Source: an uncultured Mycoplasmatota bacterium (GTDB lineage Bacteria > Bacillota_I > Bacilli_A > RF39 > UBA660). Taken from it: 64,000 bases of DNA. Every line of letters begins with the position of its first letter. Position 1 is the stretch's first letter. The stretch is from contig UREA01000003.1 of the NCBI GenBank assembly GCA_900546715.1, forward strand, positions 1 to 64,000. Reading direction: 5' to 3'. This document shows, one piece after another, positions 42,243 through 51,016 of this stretch. The translations under genes and the position numbers were made by a program. The notes beneath the pieces are model-generated. The model saw nothing but the letters and a program-made list of their open reading frames with translations. It ran no database searches and was not told where the DNA came from.

Positions 42243-43052
42243 TTATGCTCCTTTTAAACTTAATAAACTTTCAATATCTACTATATCCATAGCAACATAA
42301 TTATTCATAGCTTTTGTTACATTTGCAACCCAACTAGGTTTAGCAATTTTTACTCCAGCCTCATTATATGTTGGATTATATATTCTACCAATTGATTCAA
42401 CAGTTATAAGACCTTTACCAAAATATCCTTCACTTAACAATTTGATATATGAATATATTCCGTATTCAATATTTTTATATCTGATTAATCCCCCACCAGA
42501 CATACCACCAAAGATATTGTTTTTATTTAACATACTTTTAGCACTATATCCAGATTCAATTTCAGCAATTGCAGCAGCTATACTAAAATCTACATTACCA
42601 TAATAATCACAGAAATACTTAATTAAAGCAACCATATATTCTTTACTCGGATTACTTGTATTAAGTGAATTATCAAATAATTCTGGATTACTTTCTTCTA
42701 GAGAAATCAAATAATTAAGTAATATATCATCTATATTCTCAGCATTAAGCAAATTAAGTTCTTTAAAATTTTCTTTTAATTTATCTATAAACACATTATT
42801 ATCAATTTGAAACATATTACTCATAAAACTAATAGTTTCTTGATTTGTATTAAAGAAAATATTTAATATTTCTTCTTCACTTAATATTCTACTGGTCTCG
42901 GGAACCTCCGCATCGACATTATAACTAATTGAATGAACAATCATTTCATCCTTATTTATATAATGATGCATTGTCAAACTAAATGTTAAAAGAACTGCCC
43001 CAATCGATAGTAAAATTAATCCCTTTTTATTCTTTTTTATATATTCTTTCAT
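42243..43052 (-). CDS. Glucosaminidase/lysozyme-like cell-wall hydrolase, membrane-anchored
   Basis: 269 residues with a basic start and one hydrophobic anchor (~10-28). The middle is acidic and helical. The C-terminal ~120 residues resemble the glucosaminidase/lysozyme fold: FSIAAAIAEIESGYSAKSML with the probable catalytic Glu, NNIFGGMSGGGLIRYKNIEYG, a LLSEGYFGKG segment, and IGRIYNPTYNEAG. The 'N-N-x-F-G' and 'Y-N' patterns fit peptidoglycan N-acetylglucosaminidases and Slt-like enzymes. It acts outside on peptidoglycan by inference. It is a single gene, with a hairpin between it and the HerA operon. Confidence 0.75.
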   Translation of the reverse strand: MKEYIKKNKKGLILLSIGAVLLTFSLTMHHYINKDEMIVHSISYNVDAEVPETSRILSEEEILNIFFNTNQETISFMSNMFQIDNNVFIDKLKENFKELNLLNAENIDDILLNYLISLEESNPELFDNSLNTSNPSKEYMVALIKYFCDYYGNVDFSIAAAIAEIESGYSAKSMLNKNNIFGGMSGGGLIRYKNIEYGIYSYIKLLSEGYFGKGLITVESIGRIYNPTYNEAGVKIAKPSWVANVTKAMNNYVAMDIVDIESLLSLKGA

Positions 43053-43157
43053 ATTATTATTATACTCTCCTTTTCAAAAGTATGCATCTATTATAGCACA
43101 TTTTGATAAAAAATGCAAATCAGCACGAACAAACGTATCCTTTGCATCAAATAATTA

Positions 43158-43193
43158 GGGTCATATCGTAATATGACCCGTTTTAATATTTTT
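43158..43193. terminator. Hairpin between the HerA operon and the wall hydrolase
   Basis: GGGTCATAT-cgta-ATATGACCC, perfect 9-bp stem. T-rich sequence follows on the + strand and TAATTATTTG on the minus strand, so termination of the HerA operon is probable but the U-tract is poor. Confidence 0.5.
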
Positions 43194-43200
43194 ATCTATT

Positions 43201-45033
43201 TTATGCCATAGTTATATCTGGTATATCACTAAGTGGTGTATTATCCCCTACTGGATTTGGTGTAACTGTGCTGCTCGCCTGTGGTTGTAATCTCCAGCAA
43301 GCGGATACATCACAGTTAGATGAATATGGCATTGGGTTTGGCATTTCCATTTTAACAATCATTGGTATTTTAAAGGCTCCACCAAAACAAACACAATTAC
43401 CAGGTTGTAATACTTTTTGTTTATCTAGAATATCTGCTGAAATATTTGGAAGCATTTCGCCAATATATTTAATATCAAGTGGGTGAGTCATCTTAAATAT
43501 CAAGAAATTATTACACTGAGCAATAACTGTATCAGATATTTCTACTGGTCTTTGACTAATAATATCAAGAATTACCCCATATTTTCTTCCTTCTTTAGCA
43601 ATACGATCAAAGATATTATAACCAAGTAAGAATGTATCATTATCTTTTTGAATATATCTATGAGCTTCTTCTAAAAATAAATGGAAAGGTATTGTAGCTC
43701 TTTCACTTCTACCTTTAGAAAAATCAAATATCATTCTTGAAAATATCTTAACAAATACTTTAGCATATATATCATCAACATCTTCTAAATTAATATTTAT
43801 TATTTGGGCTTTTCTAGCTCCATTGGCAACTAATGATGATATATAATTTGGTAGTGTTACATATTCACTACTAAAGAATCTATTTAATTTACTATTAATA
43901 ATCGAATTTAGTCTAACTTTCAAAATTGTGGCATCATCATGTAAGTTTTGATTATGTTGAAATCCTTCACTAATTAAAGTAAATTCTAGGGCTGCCGCAA
44001 AATCCTTCAGTGAATATGCGGCCTTCTCCGGTTCTTTAATTGAATCTAAGTCATCATTAATTTTACTTAAAATATAATTAGTAATTAGTACTGATTCTCC
44101 AAAATTACCATTAGAATCTATTTCAAAACATTCACTTAAAGTTCTAGTATATCCAAGCCCCGGTATTACTGAATCAAAATTAAATTCTGGTGTATGACAT
44201 ACTTCAATTATTGTAAATATTTCATTTTTCTTGCTAGCTACTGTTTCATTTGAAAATAATACTGCAAGTAAAGCTTTAGCAATTAAATGATTTTTATATT
44301 GATTAGCTTCTTCACTATTAGTTGAAAATATTTTAGCAAGTTTAATAGTATGTTCAATTATTGGTAGTTGGGCATGATCACTTGCTTGAAATAATAAGGC
44401 AAAATCATCTAATGTAAGTAGATTTACAGGAATACTTAATGGAATATCTGTATCATCTTGGGGATTCGTTGTAATAAATTTATAACAATAATTAGGATTT
44501 ATTTCATTAAGTTTTCCAAAAGCATTTTTATATTCCCCAAATGAATCAAAGATAAATAAATTAGCATTATATTGGACATTAAACTTAGAATTAAAGATAT
44601 TTTGAATAATTCTAGCCACCCCACAAGATTTACCAGAACCAGAGTTACCAAATATTGCTAAGTGATTAGAAAACAAATTATTAATATTTGGACATATCTT
44701 AAATCCTTTATAAATAGCACTTTCTCCTAAAACAAAGCTTGATTCATCATAGGTACCAACAAGTTCCATTAATTCAGCTTGATTAATCATTCTTATTTTA
44801 CTTGTTAAAAGCGGCTTTCTTAAAACCCCATTTACATACTTACCATTAATATATTCTCCTAAAAATCTTATTTTAATAACTTGACTACCAAGTTCAAATA
44901 CTTCTCCAAGAATTCTTTGTTCTCCTTCTTCAAATATAACATTTAAATTCATTAAATCAGCAGCACTAGCTTCTGTATTTAAATTTTCTACATGAGCTTC
45001 ACTATCACCAATATAAACTATTTTTCCAAACAT
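43201..45033 (-). CDS. HerA-like ATPase (DUF87)
   Basis: A hexameric FtsK/HerA-superfamily ATPase of 610 residues. An N-terminal beta-barrel HAS-type domain (~1-100) precedes Walker A in LAIFGNSGSGKSCGVARI. Walker B is in FHLFLEEAHRYI, with the Arg-finger region DRIAKEGRKYGV, then LDIISQRPVEIS and CNNFLIFKMTHPLDIKY. Relatives process DNA ends with NurA or act in conjugation and antiphage systems; no NurA or nuclease is adjacent. It is last of a three-gene operon with two anchored proteins, so a membrane-linked role is possible. Confidence 0.88.
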   Translation of the reverse strand: MFGKIVYIGDSEAHVENLNTEASAADLMNLNVIFEEGEQRILGEVFELGSQVIKIRFLGEYINGKYVNGVLRKPLLTSKIRMINQAELMELVGTYDESSFVLGESAIYKGFKICPNINNLFSNHLAIFGNSGSGKSCGVARIIQNIFNSKFNVQYNANLFIFDSFGEYKNAFGKLNEINPNYCYKFITTNPQDDTDIPLSIPVNLLTLDDFALLFQASDHAQLPIIEHTIKLAKIFSTNSEEANQYKNHLIAKALLAVLFSNETVASKKNEIFTIIEVCHTPEFNFDSVIPGLGYTRTLSECFEIDSNGNFGESVLITNYILSKINDDLDSIKEPEKAAYSLKDFAAALEFTLISEGFQHNQNLHDDATILKVRLNSIINSKLNRFFSSEYVTLPNYISSLVANGARKAQIININLEDVDDIYAKVFVKIFSRMIFDFSKGRSERATIPFHLFLEEAHRYIQKDNDTFLLGYNIFDRIAKEGRKYGVILDIISQRPVEISDTVIAQCNNFLIFKMTHPLDIKYIGEMLPNISADILDKQKVLQPGNCVCFGGAFKIPMIVKMEMPNPMPYSSNCDVSACWRLQPQASSTVTPNPVGDNTPLSDIPDITMA

Positions 45034-45042
45034 AATATTCTC

Positions 45043-45501
45043 CTATTCTACAATAAATTCTCTATCTCCCATAATAAAATTTCCTAAAACTCCATCATCT
45101 ATGGGTATAAAATACATAAGTATTTCATCACTATCTTCTATTACCTTATTTACATGATAAGTTAAATTAATCTGTGTATCCAACACTTCTACTTCAATTT
45201 CATCATAAAATTCTAATGTATCATCATAATTAATAAAATCTACAATATAATCATTAGTATTTAAATCATTTGCAGTTAAGAAAACTAATTCATGAATATC
45301 ATAATCTGCCAAAAAAGCTACATACTCTTCATATGTTTTAATCAATGTTGGATTATAATAAGTATTATCATCTTTTTTTATAACAATGCCTTCCACTACT
45401 TCTCTATAACTATTGCCTCTAGTACCTAAATAAATCCCTAAACAAGCGGCCCCTAAAACAATTATTATAGCAAGCGTCGTAATAAATAATCTTTGTCTCA
45501 T
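45043..45501 (-). CDS. Membrane-anchored protein, unknown (HerA operon)
   Basis: 152 residues. MRQRLFITTLAIIIVLGAAC begins a signal anchor, followed by an acidic extracytoplasmic domain ending in IPIDDGVLGNFIMGDREFIVE. The ATG at 45501 follows GGAG and overlaps the stop of the upstream gene (ATGA), so an upstream in-frame ATG is not used. HerA starts 9 nt after its stop. A Cys after the hydrophobic stretch (LGAACLG) could be a lipobox. I recognise no family. Confidence 0.7.
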   Translation of the reverse strand: MRQRLFITTLAIIIVLGAACLGIYLGTRGNSYREVVEGIVIKKDDNTYYNPTLIKTYEEYVAFLADYDIHELVFLTANDLNTNDYIVDFINYDDTLEFYDEIEVEVLDTQINLTYHVNKVIEDSDEILMYFIPIDDGVLGNFIMGDREFIVE

Positions 45502-46265
45502 AAAATCTCCGTACCAATCCAATTATAATGATCATTATTAATAATAAAACTACTTCTATAACTTACTCTTCTTCTAGTTAAATGTTTATTAATATATTCA
45601 TCTAATGTTAAATTATCTTCATTTACATCATTACTATTAAATTCCAATAACACTTCCTCATATAAACCATTACTATATACTTTATATTCTACTACTCCAT
45701 CAATACTCTCTTCACTATAAAAAAGTATACTTTCATCTAAATATATTTTATCATCACTTATGCTAATATTTTCTATATCTCTATCAGCTTTATAAAGTAT
45801 TCCTTCATAATCAAGTATATTACATACATATTCTTGATTTATATATTCACAATTATTCTTTCCATTTACATTAAAACTTTCATTTACTATTATTTTATCA
45901 TTTCCATACATATTACTTACAATGTTAATAAGTTCATTACTATCAATTTTACTTTCACTTACACTATACATTCCTTTAGTAAGCAATATCTTATTATCTA
46001 TATCTTTTATAGTTACTAACTTATCTTGATAAGAACTTTTATACTCTTTATTATTTACAGTAACATATGGTATTAAATTCTCAAGTTCTAAACTTAAAGA
46101 ATCTACTCCTCCATCAAAATTAACAACTGTATTAATATCCATATCACTACTATCTTTATTAATCCAATTATTAACATAAAGCAATATACAAATAACCAAT
46201 AACAATATAAATATAATAAATCCCAGTATTATATTTTCTTTTCCTTCTTTAGTATCATATTTCAT
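45498..46265 (-). CDS. Membrane-anchored protein, unknown (HerA operon, first gene)
   Basis: 255 residues. A short cytoplasmic start, one hydrophobic helix (~13-33), then an acidic extracellular domain rich in Ser, Asn, Asp and Ile. It contains a cysteine pair (NNCEYINQEYVCN) and ends in RVSYRSSFIINNDHYNWIGTEIL. No family is recognised. Its design resembles the anchored protein at 26934. It is co-transcribed with the next anchored gene and the HerA ATPase; what they do together is unknown. Confidence 0.7.
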   Translation of the reverse strand: MKYDTKEGKENIILGFIIFILLLVICILLYVNNWINKDSSDMDINTVVNFDGGVDSLSLELENLIPYVTVNNKEYKSSYQDKLVTIKDIDNKILLTKGMYSVSESKIDSNELINIVSNMYGNDKIIVNESFNVNGKNNCEYINQEYVCNILDYEGILYKADRDIENISISDDKIYLDESILFYSEESIDGVVEYKVYSNGLYEEVLLEFNSNDVNEDNLTLDEYINKHLTRRRVSYRSSFIINNDHYNWIGTEIL

Positions 46266-46334
46266 TTATATCACCTATTCTTTAATAAAAGTATAACACA
46301 AAACCTATATTTAAGTAAATAATGTATTGTAAAA

Positions 46335-46385
46335 AAACTGATAAACTATCAACTTTTAACTTTGACATATTTATCAGTTTTTATT
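46335..46385. terminator. Terminator between P3 and the HerA operon
   Basis: AAACTGATAAA/TTTATCAGTTT, 11-bp perfect stem with a 24-nt loop. It is flanked by A7 on one side and T5 on the other, and so may work both ways. Confidence 0.65.
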
Positions 46386-46454
46386 TTAACATTTATATTC
46401 TTTGAAATTATATATTTTTAAATTAATTTATAAAAATTTACACACTTCTATTGA

Positions 46455-46705
46455 CAAGGTCTCCATTCGCTCTAAAATTCACCCCGCTCGCCTGGACCGC
46501 AAGGGCCCTAGACGAGCAATGTCCTAGCCTCAATTCACACGAATCGGGTCAGTGGACAAGCCACTTCCCGATGCATATGTTATCGAAGATGTTAGATAAA
46601 AGACTGGCCGCACGCCGTGCGAATTGCTCACTGTACTGTCAGAGACATCGCCAGCGGAATCCACTCGAAAGGCAGCAGTCGAAACGTACGAATCGCGGGA
46701 AATAG
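46455..46705. other. GC-rich block covering the 3' end of P3 and its flank
   Basis: By count, 46481-46700 is 121/220 = 55% GC, against about 35% for the matching part of P1 and 39% for P2. The left edge lies ~75 bp beyond the P3 stop. The right edge is within the codons for W-T-I-S-R. The flank contains GGGCCC and the imperfect repeat GACGAGC/GCTCGCC. This is foreign composition inside one otherwise AT-rich gene. Confidence 0.9.
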
Positions 46706-48224
46706 TCCATTCTTCAGAACCTAAGTACATCCAATTATTGTCTCTAACAGTGGTTGAATCATAACTACTTAATCCTGTTGTCCAATTACTATTACTTGCC
46801 GCATATCCGTAATCACTTACATACATCAAGCCAATTTTGGCACTATATGTTGTACTACTTGAGCTACTTCCTACTTCGTAATTGTATGCTGCTTTTGGTG
46901 TTCTTATTCCATTTGAATATATCATTCCTCCTACTTTCCAGTTTGTTGTTGCTATCTTATTTTGCCATGTACTACTTAATCCACTTATATATGTTCCATT
47001 TAATGTCCCTGTATTTAATGTACTACTACTCCATCTATTAATTCTACTTGAGTTTGATCCACTCCAATAGTAGTTTCCTATACTTGTGTTTTTGATTAGT
47101 TTTACTTGATTGCCAAATACTCCTATTATTCGATACAAATTATCACTTGGACATGTACTTGCAGTACTTCCAAAACAGACATAATTATTTGGATTTGCCC
47201 CGGCATATCTATAGGAACTATCACCTGCTGAATTAGCTAAACTACTTGTATGATAATATAGTCCATTTGAGCCTTGGCTTGTATATTGATTTTTTATACA
47301 TGTTGCTAAATTTGTGCCAGTATTGCAAATATATGTTACACTTTCTGTTTCGGCATTTATTGTATATACATTTGAATCTACTCCATTGGTATCTTTTACA
47401 TATACTCTTATACTATAATTTTGTCCAGCACTTAATCCACTAAATGTATAGGTATTTGAGCTTGAACTTGTATAACTTCCATTATTTATTGAATAATAAT
47501 AGTTTTGAATATTGTTTGTTCCTCCACTTGCATTTACACTTACCGTTATTGAATCATTACTTACACTTGTTGCTGTTACACTGTTTACTGTAGGATTTAC
47601 ATAGTTATCTGTTGTTACTTCTATTGTTTCTTCATTTGATTCATATCCAAGTGTATCTTTTGCATACACTTGGATAGTATATTCATGATTCATCGTTAAA
47701 TTACTAAATATATAACTTGGTGTACTACTTTCTTGATAACTGTTTCCCCCATCTATACTAAAATAGTATTTATCTACAGGATTTTCTCCTCCAGATGTAG
47801 TTATTGTTACAGTTATACTATTATAAGTTTTTGTAGATTCTACATTACTTATTTGTACTACATTATATAAATCAAAATATACATAACAAGCATCTGATTT
47901 ATTACTTAATAATTCTACTATACCTTCTTCTCTATTCCATCTTAGTTCTCCACCATTTTCACATCTACTTAATTCACTATTAAAAGCATAATTTCCACTT
48001 GGCCATGTATTAGTTGTTGATTCTTGATATGTTCCATCACTTTGTTCCAACATTAATGTTAGAAATGAATTATTGATTAAGTTTTTATTGTTATTGTTGT
48101 TAGCCATAAAATTGTTTTGATTATTATTTTTAATCAACATAAAACAAATTATTGTTATTAACATAATTATAAATATACTTCCTATCAAAATTATTTTTTT
48201 GTGATTTTTTACCTTTTCCATCAT
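46530..48224 (-). CDS. Surface protein P3: anchored, two fibronectin-III repeats, foreign-composition C-terminus
   Basis: 564 residues, paralogous to P1 and P2. A Lys-rich start and one hydrophobic helix (~10-30) precede an Asn-rich stretch and the shared module (SFLTLMLEQSDGTYQES, C..GGEL, SDACYVYFDLY). Two FN3-like repeats end in SGLSAGQNYSIRVYVKD. The C-terminal domain has YYHTSSLANSAGDSSYRYAG, LYRIIGVFG, EEWTISR, FRVDSAGDV, GVRPVFYL and STDPIRVN. From WTISR onward the codons change abruptly to GC-rich choices (TCG, GCC, GTG, CGG, GGC). GGAGTGAT precedes the start. No XRE gene is adjacent; instead a 17-nt A/T tract lies upstream of the promoter. Confidence 0.87.
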   Translation of the reverse strand: MMEKVKNHKKIILIGSIFIIMLITIICFMLIKNNNQNNFMANNNNNKNLINNSFLTLMLEQSDGTYQESTTNTWPSGNYAFNSELSRCENGGELRWNREEGIVELLSNKSDACYVYFDLYNVVQISNVESTKTYNSITVTITTSGGENPVDKYYFSIDGGNSYQESSTPSYIFSNLTMNHEYTIQVYAKDTLGYESNEETIEVTTDNYVNPTVNSVTATSVSNDSITVSVNASGGTNNIQNYYYSINNGSYTSSSSNTYTFSGLSAGQNYSIRVYVKDTNGVDSNVYTINAETESVTYICNTGTNLATCIKNQYTSQGSNGLYYHTSSLANSAGDSSYRYAGANPNNYVCFGSTASTCPSDNLYRIIGVFGNQVKLIKNTSIGNYYWSGSNSSRINRWSSSTLNTGTLNGTYISGLSSTWQNKIATTNWKVGGMIYSNGIRTPKAAYNYEVGSSSSSTTYSAKIGLMYVSDYGYAASNSNWTTGLSSYDSTTVRDNNWMYLGSEEWTISRDSYVSTAAFRVDSAGDVSDSTVSNSHGVRPVFYLTSSITYASGSGLSTDPIRVN

Positions 48225-48242
48225 TTTTTATCACTCCTAAAA

Positions 48243-48309
48243 TTTTTACCATACCCTATTTTTTCCCATTCTACAAAAAAAAAAAAAAAAATCAACCTTT
48301 CGGTTGAAA
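48243..48309 (-). promoter_or_regulatory. P3 promoter region with hairpin and A17/T17 tract
   Basis: Reading toward P3: hairpin TCAACCGAAAGGTTGA (48291-48307), T17 (48275-48291 on the + strand as A17), about 26 nt, then an extended -10-like TGG-TAAAAA (48243-48248), GGAGTGAT and ATG. The hairpin plus T17 is a terminator against read-through. Its tract also abuts the expected -35 and could slip in length. Confidence 0.55.
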
Positions 48310-48467
48310 TTTATACAATTTTTTGACGGGAGCCAAAAATTGTGAAACTAAAATTTTGTTTTACTGCTTTAGTTTGACTCCTACTTAAAACTTTATTTTT
48401 CTATTTTTATGTTTTTTAAATTTTCGTTGATTTCTTTAGCACAAGTTTTTTGGAAAAAAAGAAATAG
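48310..48467. other. Intergenic stretch between P3 region and rmuC terminator
   Basis: AT-rich sequence with no ORF I can support. It contains ACTAAAATTTTG...CTTTAGT and other weak inverted repeats, but nothing I recognise. Confidence 0.3.
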
Positions 48468-48487
48468 CTAGGTATTAACTATTTCCC
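48460..48487 (-). terminator. rmuC terminator
   Basis: Minus-strand AAATAG, an 11-nt loop, CTATTT, then CTTTTTTT. It overlaps the rmuC stop codon. Confidence 0.6.
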
Positions 48488-49559
48488 TCTTTTCTTTATT
48501 TTCTAATAATTTATCGACATCAACATTATTAATAGAATCAAATCTCTTAGTAATTTTTTCACTGGTTGTACTTAGTTCATCAATACTTTGATTGACAGTT
48601 TTAACACTTCTTGATAATTTATCCCAACGATCTTTAAATCTGGTAAATTCTATACTTAGTTTACTTAATTCTTCATGAATAATCTTCGTATATTTATCTC
48701 GTTCCATATTTTTTAGAATCATACTAATTATTGATAATGTAGAAATTAAAGTTGTAGGTCCGGTGATCCACACCCTTTTATTATAAGCATAATTTATTAA
48801 ATCAGGGTGATAAGCATTAATTTCCGCAAATAGTGCTTCAGCTGGTAAAAACATGATAGCTTCATCTGATGTTTCACCAGGAATTATATATTTTTCAGAA
48901 ATATCATTGATATGTTTTTTAACATCAGCCACAAATAGCTTTTCGGCTTGATCACGGATTTGTTTATCTTTAGTTTTATCAGTCATTCTTTGATAGTTTT
49001 CTAGTGGAAATTTAGAGTCAATTGCAATAGTTCCAAGTGGTGCTGGAGCATATAAAAGAGCATCAACTATAGCACCATTAGAAAATTTATGTTGAGTTTC
49101 ATAAATACCATTTCTTGAACCAAAGGCATTATTTAAAATATATTCAAGGTTTACTTCCCCAAAAGTTCCTCTAGTTTTTTTATCAGTTAAAACATTTTGC
49201 AGTGATATAATTTCTCCATTTAGACTATCTATTTTCTTTTGAGCTTCATCAATTTTAGATAAACGCTCTAACACATCCATAAATGTTTTATTACTCTTCT
49301 CAAAATTCTTATCTAATCTTTCATTAACAGTATCACTAATAAGAGTTAATTTTCTTTCAATTTTCTCATTTAATTTTTCAAAATCAGTCATTAAATCTTT
49401 TGAAAAGCTAAATTTAAAATCTCCAATTTCTTTATTGATATTAGCTTCAAAATGCCCAATTCTCTCCATTAAATCATTATTATTTTGTCTTCTTACTAAA
49501 AGTACTATTAATAAAATAATAACTAATACCAGTAAACCAATTATTATATATTCTATCAT
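48468..49559 (-). CDS. rmuC: RmuC-family protein
   Basis: A predicted DNA-recombination-limiting protein of the RmuC family, with a restriction-nuclease-like core. It is 363 residues. An N-terminal membrane helix (IIIGLLVLVIILLIVLLV) and a long coiled coil (~25-125) precede the core, with DKKTRGTFGEVNLEYILNNA, AIDSKFPLENYQRM, IMFLPAEALFAEINAYHPDL, and GPTTLISTLSII. A C-terminal coiled coil follows. It begins 2 nt after the AAA/DUF4143 ATPase stop, so it is co-transcribed. RmuC reduces inversions at short repeats in E. coli by report; its role here is inferred. Confidence 0.93.
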   Translation of the reverse strand: MIEYIIIGLLVLVIILLIVLLVRRQNNNDLMERIGHFEANINKEIGDFKFSFSKDLMTDFEKLNEKIERKLTLISDTVNERLDKNFEKSNKTFMDVLERLSKIDEAQKKIDSLNGEIISLQNVLTDKKTRGTFGEVNLEYILNNAFGSRNGIYETQHKFSNGAIVDALLYAPAPLGTIAIDSKFPLENYQRMTDKTKDKQIRDQAEKLFVADVKKHINDISEKYIIPGETSDEAIMFLPAEALFAEINAYHPDLINYAYNKRVWITGPTTLISTLSIISMILKNMERDKYTKIIHEELSKLSIEFTRFKDRWDKLSRSVKTVNQSIDELSTTSEKITKRFDSINNVDVDKLLENKEKREIVNT

Positions 49560-49561
49560 TT

Positions 49562-50881
49562 CTATCTCCCTACATAATCATCAATACAAAATATAGCATA
49601 GATTGGTACTGATTTAATTTTAGTTTTCTCATCATATCCAAAATTTTTAGTACTTATTCTAATTGCATATTTTGGCTTGTATAAATCTATATATTTAGTT
49701 AAACTTTTTGATGTAACATTTTTATTAGCTTTTACTTCCATAGGAATAATTCCATCTTTAGTATAAAGTAAAAAATCTATTTCATAATCATCATTTCTCC
49801 AATAATAAAGATTATATTTTTTGCATACTAATTGATTAGCCACATAGTTTTCAGCAATTACTCCTTTATATAGGGATATATTATCCGTTAATATATCACT
49901 AAGAGAAATATTTAATTTATAATTAAGAATTCCTACATCACTTAAATACAATTTAAATGCATCCGTATCAACAAAACCTTCAAGAGGAACTTCTGGTAAT
50001 TTAACCGCTTTGGCTTGTAAAACCAAATTACTTGCTAAAAGCCAATCTAGAGCTGATTCGTAATCTCTACTTCTAGCATTACTATCAATTTTGGAATATT
50101 GAAACTTATTACTAAGATTAGAAAGTTGGTTAGGTAAAGAATCATAAATACGTGATACTTTTAATGATTCAGCATTATTTTTTACATATTTTTGCATATC
50201 ATTAAAATATCCTTCAACAATACTGGGAATAATATTAGTATTATATTTAATGTAGTCCTTATTAACATCTAACATGTTTTGAATTGATTCAGGCATTCCT
50301 CCAGTTATTAGATAGATACGATACAAATTTAGAGCTTTTTCATGAACGGGATTAGATACAGCTTTGTTTTCGGCATAACATTTATTAAATAATTCTATCA
50401 TGTTATTTTCTCCCATCGCCCACAAAAATTCTTCAAAATCCATGGGATACATATTAAGCATTGCAACTTTACCAACTGGGAAAGCTTTTTTTAATCTTTT
50501 TAATTTTAATCCTAGTAATGAACCAGCACAAATTATATGCATTTTGGGATGTTCTTCATTAAAATACTTAAGTTCGGAAATTAATTCTTCACTTTCTTGT
50601 ATTTCATCAATAAAAAGACAAGTATCATCTCCCTCTAATTCACTATCAAGTAATACCTTCAATTGAAGAAACTTTTCATCAGAAGTAAAATTTGATTTAT
50701 ATAAATCAATTATATTATCTTGAGAGAACAAATTTACATAAACAACATTTTTATAGTTATTTTTACAAAATTCTTTAATTATATAAGTTTTTCCACATTG
50801 TCTTACTCCCATAAGCATTAAAGGTTTGGCATTTAAAGTATTTTTCCACTTTATAAGTTCATCATATATTTTTCTTTTCAT
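49562..50881 (-). CDS. AAA ATPase with DUF4143 domain
   Basis: A STAND-like AAA_14 ATPase with C-terminal DUF4143 nuclease-like domain, 439 residues. Walker A is LMLMGVRQCGKTYIIKEF. Walker B is CLFIDEIQESEELI, with sensor IICAGSLLG. The C-terminal part has LYYWRNDDYEIDFLLYTKDG and IPMEVKANKNV, resembling the D/E-x-K of PDDEXK-like folds. These proteins are abundant in Firmicutes and often species-specific; their function is not established. A consensus-like promoter and a phased 33-bp repeat lie upstream. It is in an operon with rmuC. Confidence 0.9.
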   Translation of the reverse strand: MKRKIYDELIKWKNTLNAKPLMLMGVRQCGKTYIIKEFCKNNYKNVVYVNLFSQDNIIDLYKSNFTSDEKFLQLKVLLDSELEGDDTCLFIDEIQESEELISELKYFNEEHPKMHIICAGSLLGLKLKRLKKAFPVGKVAMLNMYPMDFEEFLWAMGENNMIELFNKCYAENKAVSNPVHEKALNLYRIYLITGGMPESIQNMLDVNKDYIKYNTNIIPSIVEGYFNDMQKYVKNNAESLKVSRIYDSLPNQLSNLSNKFQYSKIDSNARSRDYESALDWLLASNLVLQAKAVKLPEVPLEGFVDTDAFKLYLSDVGILNYKLNISLSDILTDNISLYKGVIAENYVANQLVCKKYNLYYWRNDDYEIDFLLYTKDGIIPMEVKANKNVTSKSLTKYIDLYKPKYAIRISTKNFGYDEKTKIKSVPIYAIFCIDDYVGR

Positions 50882-50895
50882 TTTATACTCACCGT

Positions 50896-50927
50896 TTTTA
50901 TTTTAGCACTTTTTGCTTCTTTTTTCA
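50896..50927 (-). promoter_or_regulatory. Promoter of the AAA/DUF4143-rmuC operon
   Basis: Minus-strand TTGAAA, 17 nt, TAAAAT, then GGTGAG before the ATG. It lies just downstream of the TCACGT repeats. Confidence 0.6.
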
Positions 50928-50934
50928 ATGGATT

Positions 50935-51015
50935 TCACGTTTTTCCTACTCTTTTACACCAAAATTTTCACGTTTTTTCCAAGTTTTTTAGTCAAAATCT
51001 TCACGTTTTTCCTAA
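50935..51015. repeat. Three 33-nt phased TCACGTTTTT repeats
   Basis: TCACGTTTTT begins at 50935, 50968 and 51001, exactly 33 nt apart. The first two full units also share TTTTANNNNAAAAT further on. The third runs into the 3' end of asnB. They lie immediately upstream of the AAA/DUF4143 promoter and could be phased regulator sites; they may also be a short tandem duplication. Confidence 0.7.
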
Positions 51016-51016
51016 T

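Noticed and set aside
45834..46019. A 61-aa hydrophobic plus-strand frame in the HerA operon
   Set aside because: It is antisense to an anchored protein gene and has no start signal.
46440..46530. Integron-type attC site downstream of P3
   Set aside because: An imperfect repeat is present but I see no GTTRRRY/RYYYAAC core pair, and no integron integrase is in the window. The XerD-like gene is 10 kb away and looks like an ordinary XerC/D.
46451..46705. An 84-aa plus-strand reading frame in the GC-rich block
   Set aside because: It is antisense to the P3 3' end, lacks a ribosome site and exists only because stop codons are rare in GC-rich DNA.
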